Shown here: positions 54,032-55,405 of the stretch, piece by piece | Numbering within the stretch: position 1 is the stretch's first letter | Layout: each line of letters opens with the position of its first letter | NCBI GenBank assembly: GCA_016182095.1 | Contig: JACOXY010000013.1 | Location: 1-55,405 of the forward strand | Direction: 5' to 3' | Length of the DNA stretch: 55,405 nt | Origin: Candidatus Liptonbacteria bacterium | GTDB taxonomy: Bacteria; Patescibacteriota; Minisyncoccia; UBA6257; JACOXY01 | Made by a program: the position numbers and the translations under genes | Notes under the pieces: model-generated | What the model was told of the DNA's origin: nothing | The model's input: only the letters and a program-made list of their open reading frames with translations | Database searches by the model: none

Positions 54032-55298
54032 CAATTTTTCGAAAAGGGTTTCTGAACGCAAATCTGGGTCGGCGCTTCGCGCCGACACTAATGCATTCCC
54101 CCCGCCGAATCCAGAATTCAAAAGAGTGATACTCGTCTAACGAAAGAGCATTTTCAAGATAAGCGTTCATCAGCTTCTCAATTTTGGAATCCAAAAGAGA
54201 AATATCGGCTTTTGTGTTGTCTGCAAAAAGCGTAGACGATTGGGCTTCACACAATATATCTTTTTTATTTTCCGCCAACATCCAAGAAGCCCAATCGTCT
54301 GGCAAAGAAACTTTTTTGATTTCTTTTTGAATTTCAGAAGTGATGATTTCCTCACGAGTATATTTTTGTGAGCAAGGATTTTTCCGTTTTGTACATCGCA
54401 AATAGTTATGACCCTTTTGTGTTTCGGTGGTAATGAAACAGCCACATTCTCCGCAACGGAAAAATCCTCTATACAAAAATGGTTTCAATCCTTTGCTATG
54501 CGGTTTAGATTTTCGGCTCATCACTTCAGCAACGGAATCAAAAAGTTTCTTTGAAATAATCGGTTCGTGCTTTCCCTCAAAAATCTCTCCGTTATACCTC
54601 ATTAGCCCCGTGTAAATAGGATTTTTGAGAAGTTTTTGATAATTCGACACCGCAAGCTCTCTACCGCTTTTTCGCTTCAATCCAAGCGCGTTAAATTTGT
54701 CGCGGACTTCCCGCAAAGTGAAGTTTCCAGTTGCGTATGCCTCAAATGTCTTACGAACAAGTGGTGCTAAATCGGGATGTGGCACAATACCTTTTCCTTT
54801 CTCGTTCACATATCCAATCGGGGACATTTGAGGCCATATTCCTTCCTTCACTTTGTTTCTATGTCCGCGCTTGATATTCTCGCTTAAGTTGTCCACATAA
54901 TACTTGGATTGCGAAAAAGCGATTGAGAGCATGAATTTGCCTTGCGGTGTCGGATCAAACCAAAAAGTTGGAAATTTCATTTCTGAAATTACACCAGTAT
55001 CAACGAGGTAGATAACTTTTCCTCCATCTACCGAGTTGCGAGCAAGTCTATCGGGATGCCACGCCAAAATACCAGACGCTTCGCCCGCTTCCATTCTCGT
55101 TACCATTTCGTTGAACACAGGACGACCTGGTATTTTGGCGGTCTGCTTTTCGACAAAGACATCTACCACTTCCAGTTGTTCTTTCGACGCGAGTTCCTTT
55201 AACTCACTTAACTGGTCAGAAATACTGCGGACTTGTCTGTCTTTGTCGTCCGTAGACTTGCGAGTATAGATGAAAAACTTTTTGGTTTGATTATTCAT
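53988..55298 (-). CDS. large serine recombinase (resolvase N-terminal + recombinase + zinc-ribbon domains), C-terminus reading into tRNA-Ser antisense
   Basis: KKFFIYTRKSTDDKDRQVRSISDQLSEL; ILAWHPDRLARNSVDGG; CGECGCFITTETQKGHNYLRCTKRKNPCSQKY; ends ...KIAEAEGFEPSRGFLP from the tRNA complement. Confidence 0.93.
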   Translation of the reverse strand: MNNQTKKFFIYTRKSTDDKDRQVRSISDQLSELKELASKEQLEVVDVFVEKQTAKIPGRPVFNEMVTRMEAGEASGILAWHPDRLARNSVDGGKVIYLVDTGVISEMKFPTFWFDPTPQGKFMLSIAFSQSKYYVDNLSENIKRGHRNKVKEGIWPQMSPIGYVNEKGKGIVPHPDLAPLVRKTFEAYATGNFTLREVRDKFNALGLKRKSGRELAVSNYQKLLKNPIYTGLMRYNGEIFEGKHEPIISKKLFDSVAEVMSRKSKPHSKGLKPFLYRGFFRCGECGCFITTETQKGHNYLRCTKRKNPCSQKYTREEIITSEIQKEIKKVSLPDDWASWMLAENKKDILCEAQSSTLFADNTKADISLLDSKIEKLMNAYLENALSLDEYHSFEFWIRRGECISVGAKRRPRFAFRNPFRKIAEAEGFEPSRGFLP

Positions 55299-55319
55299 AG
55301 AATTGTATTGGCAAACGAG

Positions 55320-55350
55320 TGTACAAATGAAGAAAAACTTCATTTGTACA
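55320..55350. promoter_or_regulatory. 13-bp perfect inverted repeat upstream of the recombinase (possible operator/hairpin)
   Basis: TGTACAAATGAAG aaaaa CTTCATTTGTACA. Confidence 0.6.
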
Positions 55351-55398
55351 AAAAAGTCGGTTCGAACTTTTTAATTAAGGATCGAACCGTCTTTTTTG
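55351..55398. terminator. bidirectional terminator-like hairpin
   Basis: AAAAAGTCGGTTCGA...TCGAACCGTCTTTTTT. Confidence 0.6.
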
Positions 55399-55405
55399 AG
55401 CCACG

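Overview
The window looks like a chromosomal segment of a Candidate Phyla Radiation (Parcubacteria-type) bacterium. This is inferred from the gene repertoire: streamlined core genes, split transketolase, an AlaRS lacking the C-Ala domain, and many small orphan secreted or GC-rich proteins. Core genes include alaS, rpoD, dnaG, rplY, fba, a PfkB kinase, tktC/tktN, rpe, rpiB, gap, a glycogen synthase, a TrmH-family gene, recG, mutM, tsaD, valS, prsW, hsp20, a patatin-like gene, rbfA and infB. There are six complete tRNAs (Arg, Lys, Glu, Leu, Cys, Ser). A serine recombinase ORF runs antisense into tRNA-Ser, and a Fic/Doc toxin-antitoxin pair lies just upstream of tktN. The most unusual content is structural. 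(1) A ~312-319 bp structured element with 22-28 bp terminal inverted repeats is present in two full copies and one half copy, with compensatory changes in its stems; it sits almost exactly between stop and start codons. (2) Self-contained promoter-orphan ORF-terminator cassettes lie around alaS, with a diverged duplicate of the alaS 3' end and a shared junction motif. (3) Several intergenic segments are bounded by inverted repeats whose arms overlap the stop codon and/or RBS of flanking genes. (4) Short palindromes and low-complexity segments are inserted in frame in conserved enzymes (mutM, trmH, tsaD, glgA, recG, fba). (5) Gene ends are duplicated at insertion points (alaS 3', tktN 3', tktN 5', a tRNA-Glu 5' half). 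No CRISPR array, rRNA, restriction system or recognisable phage module was seen.
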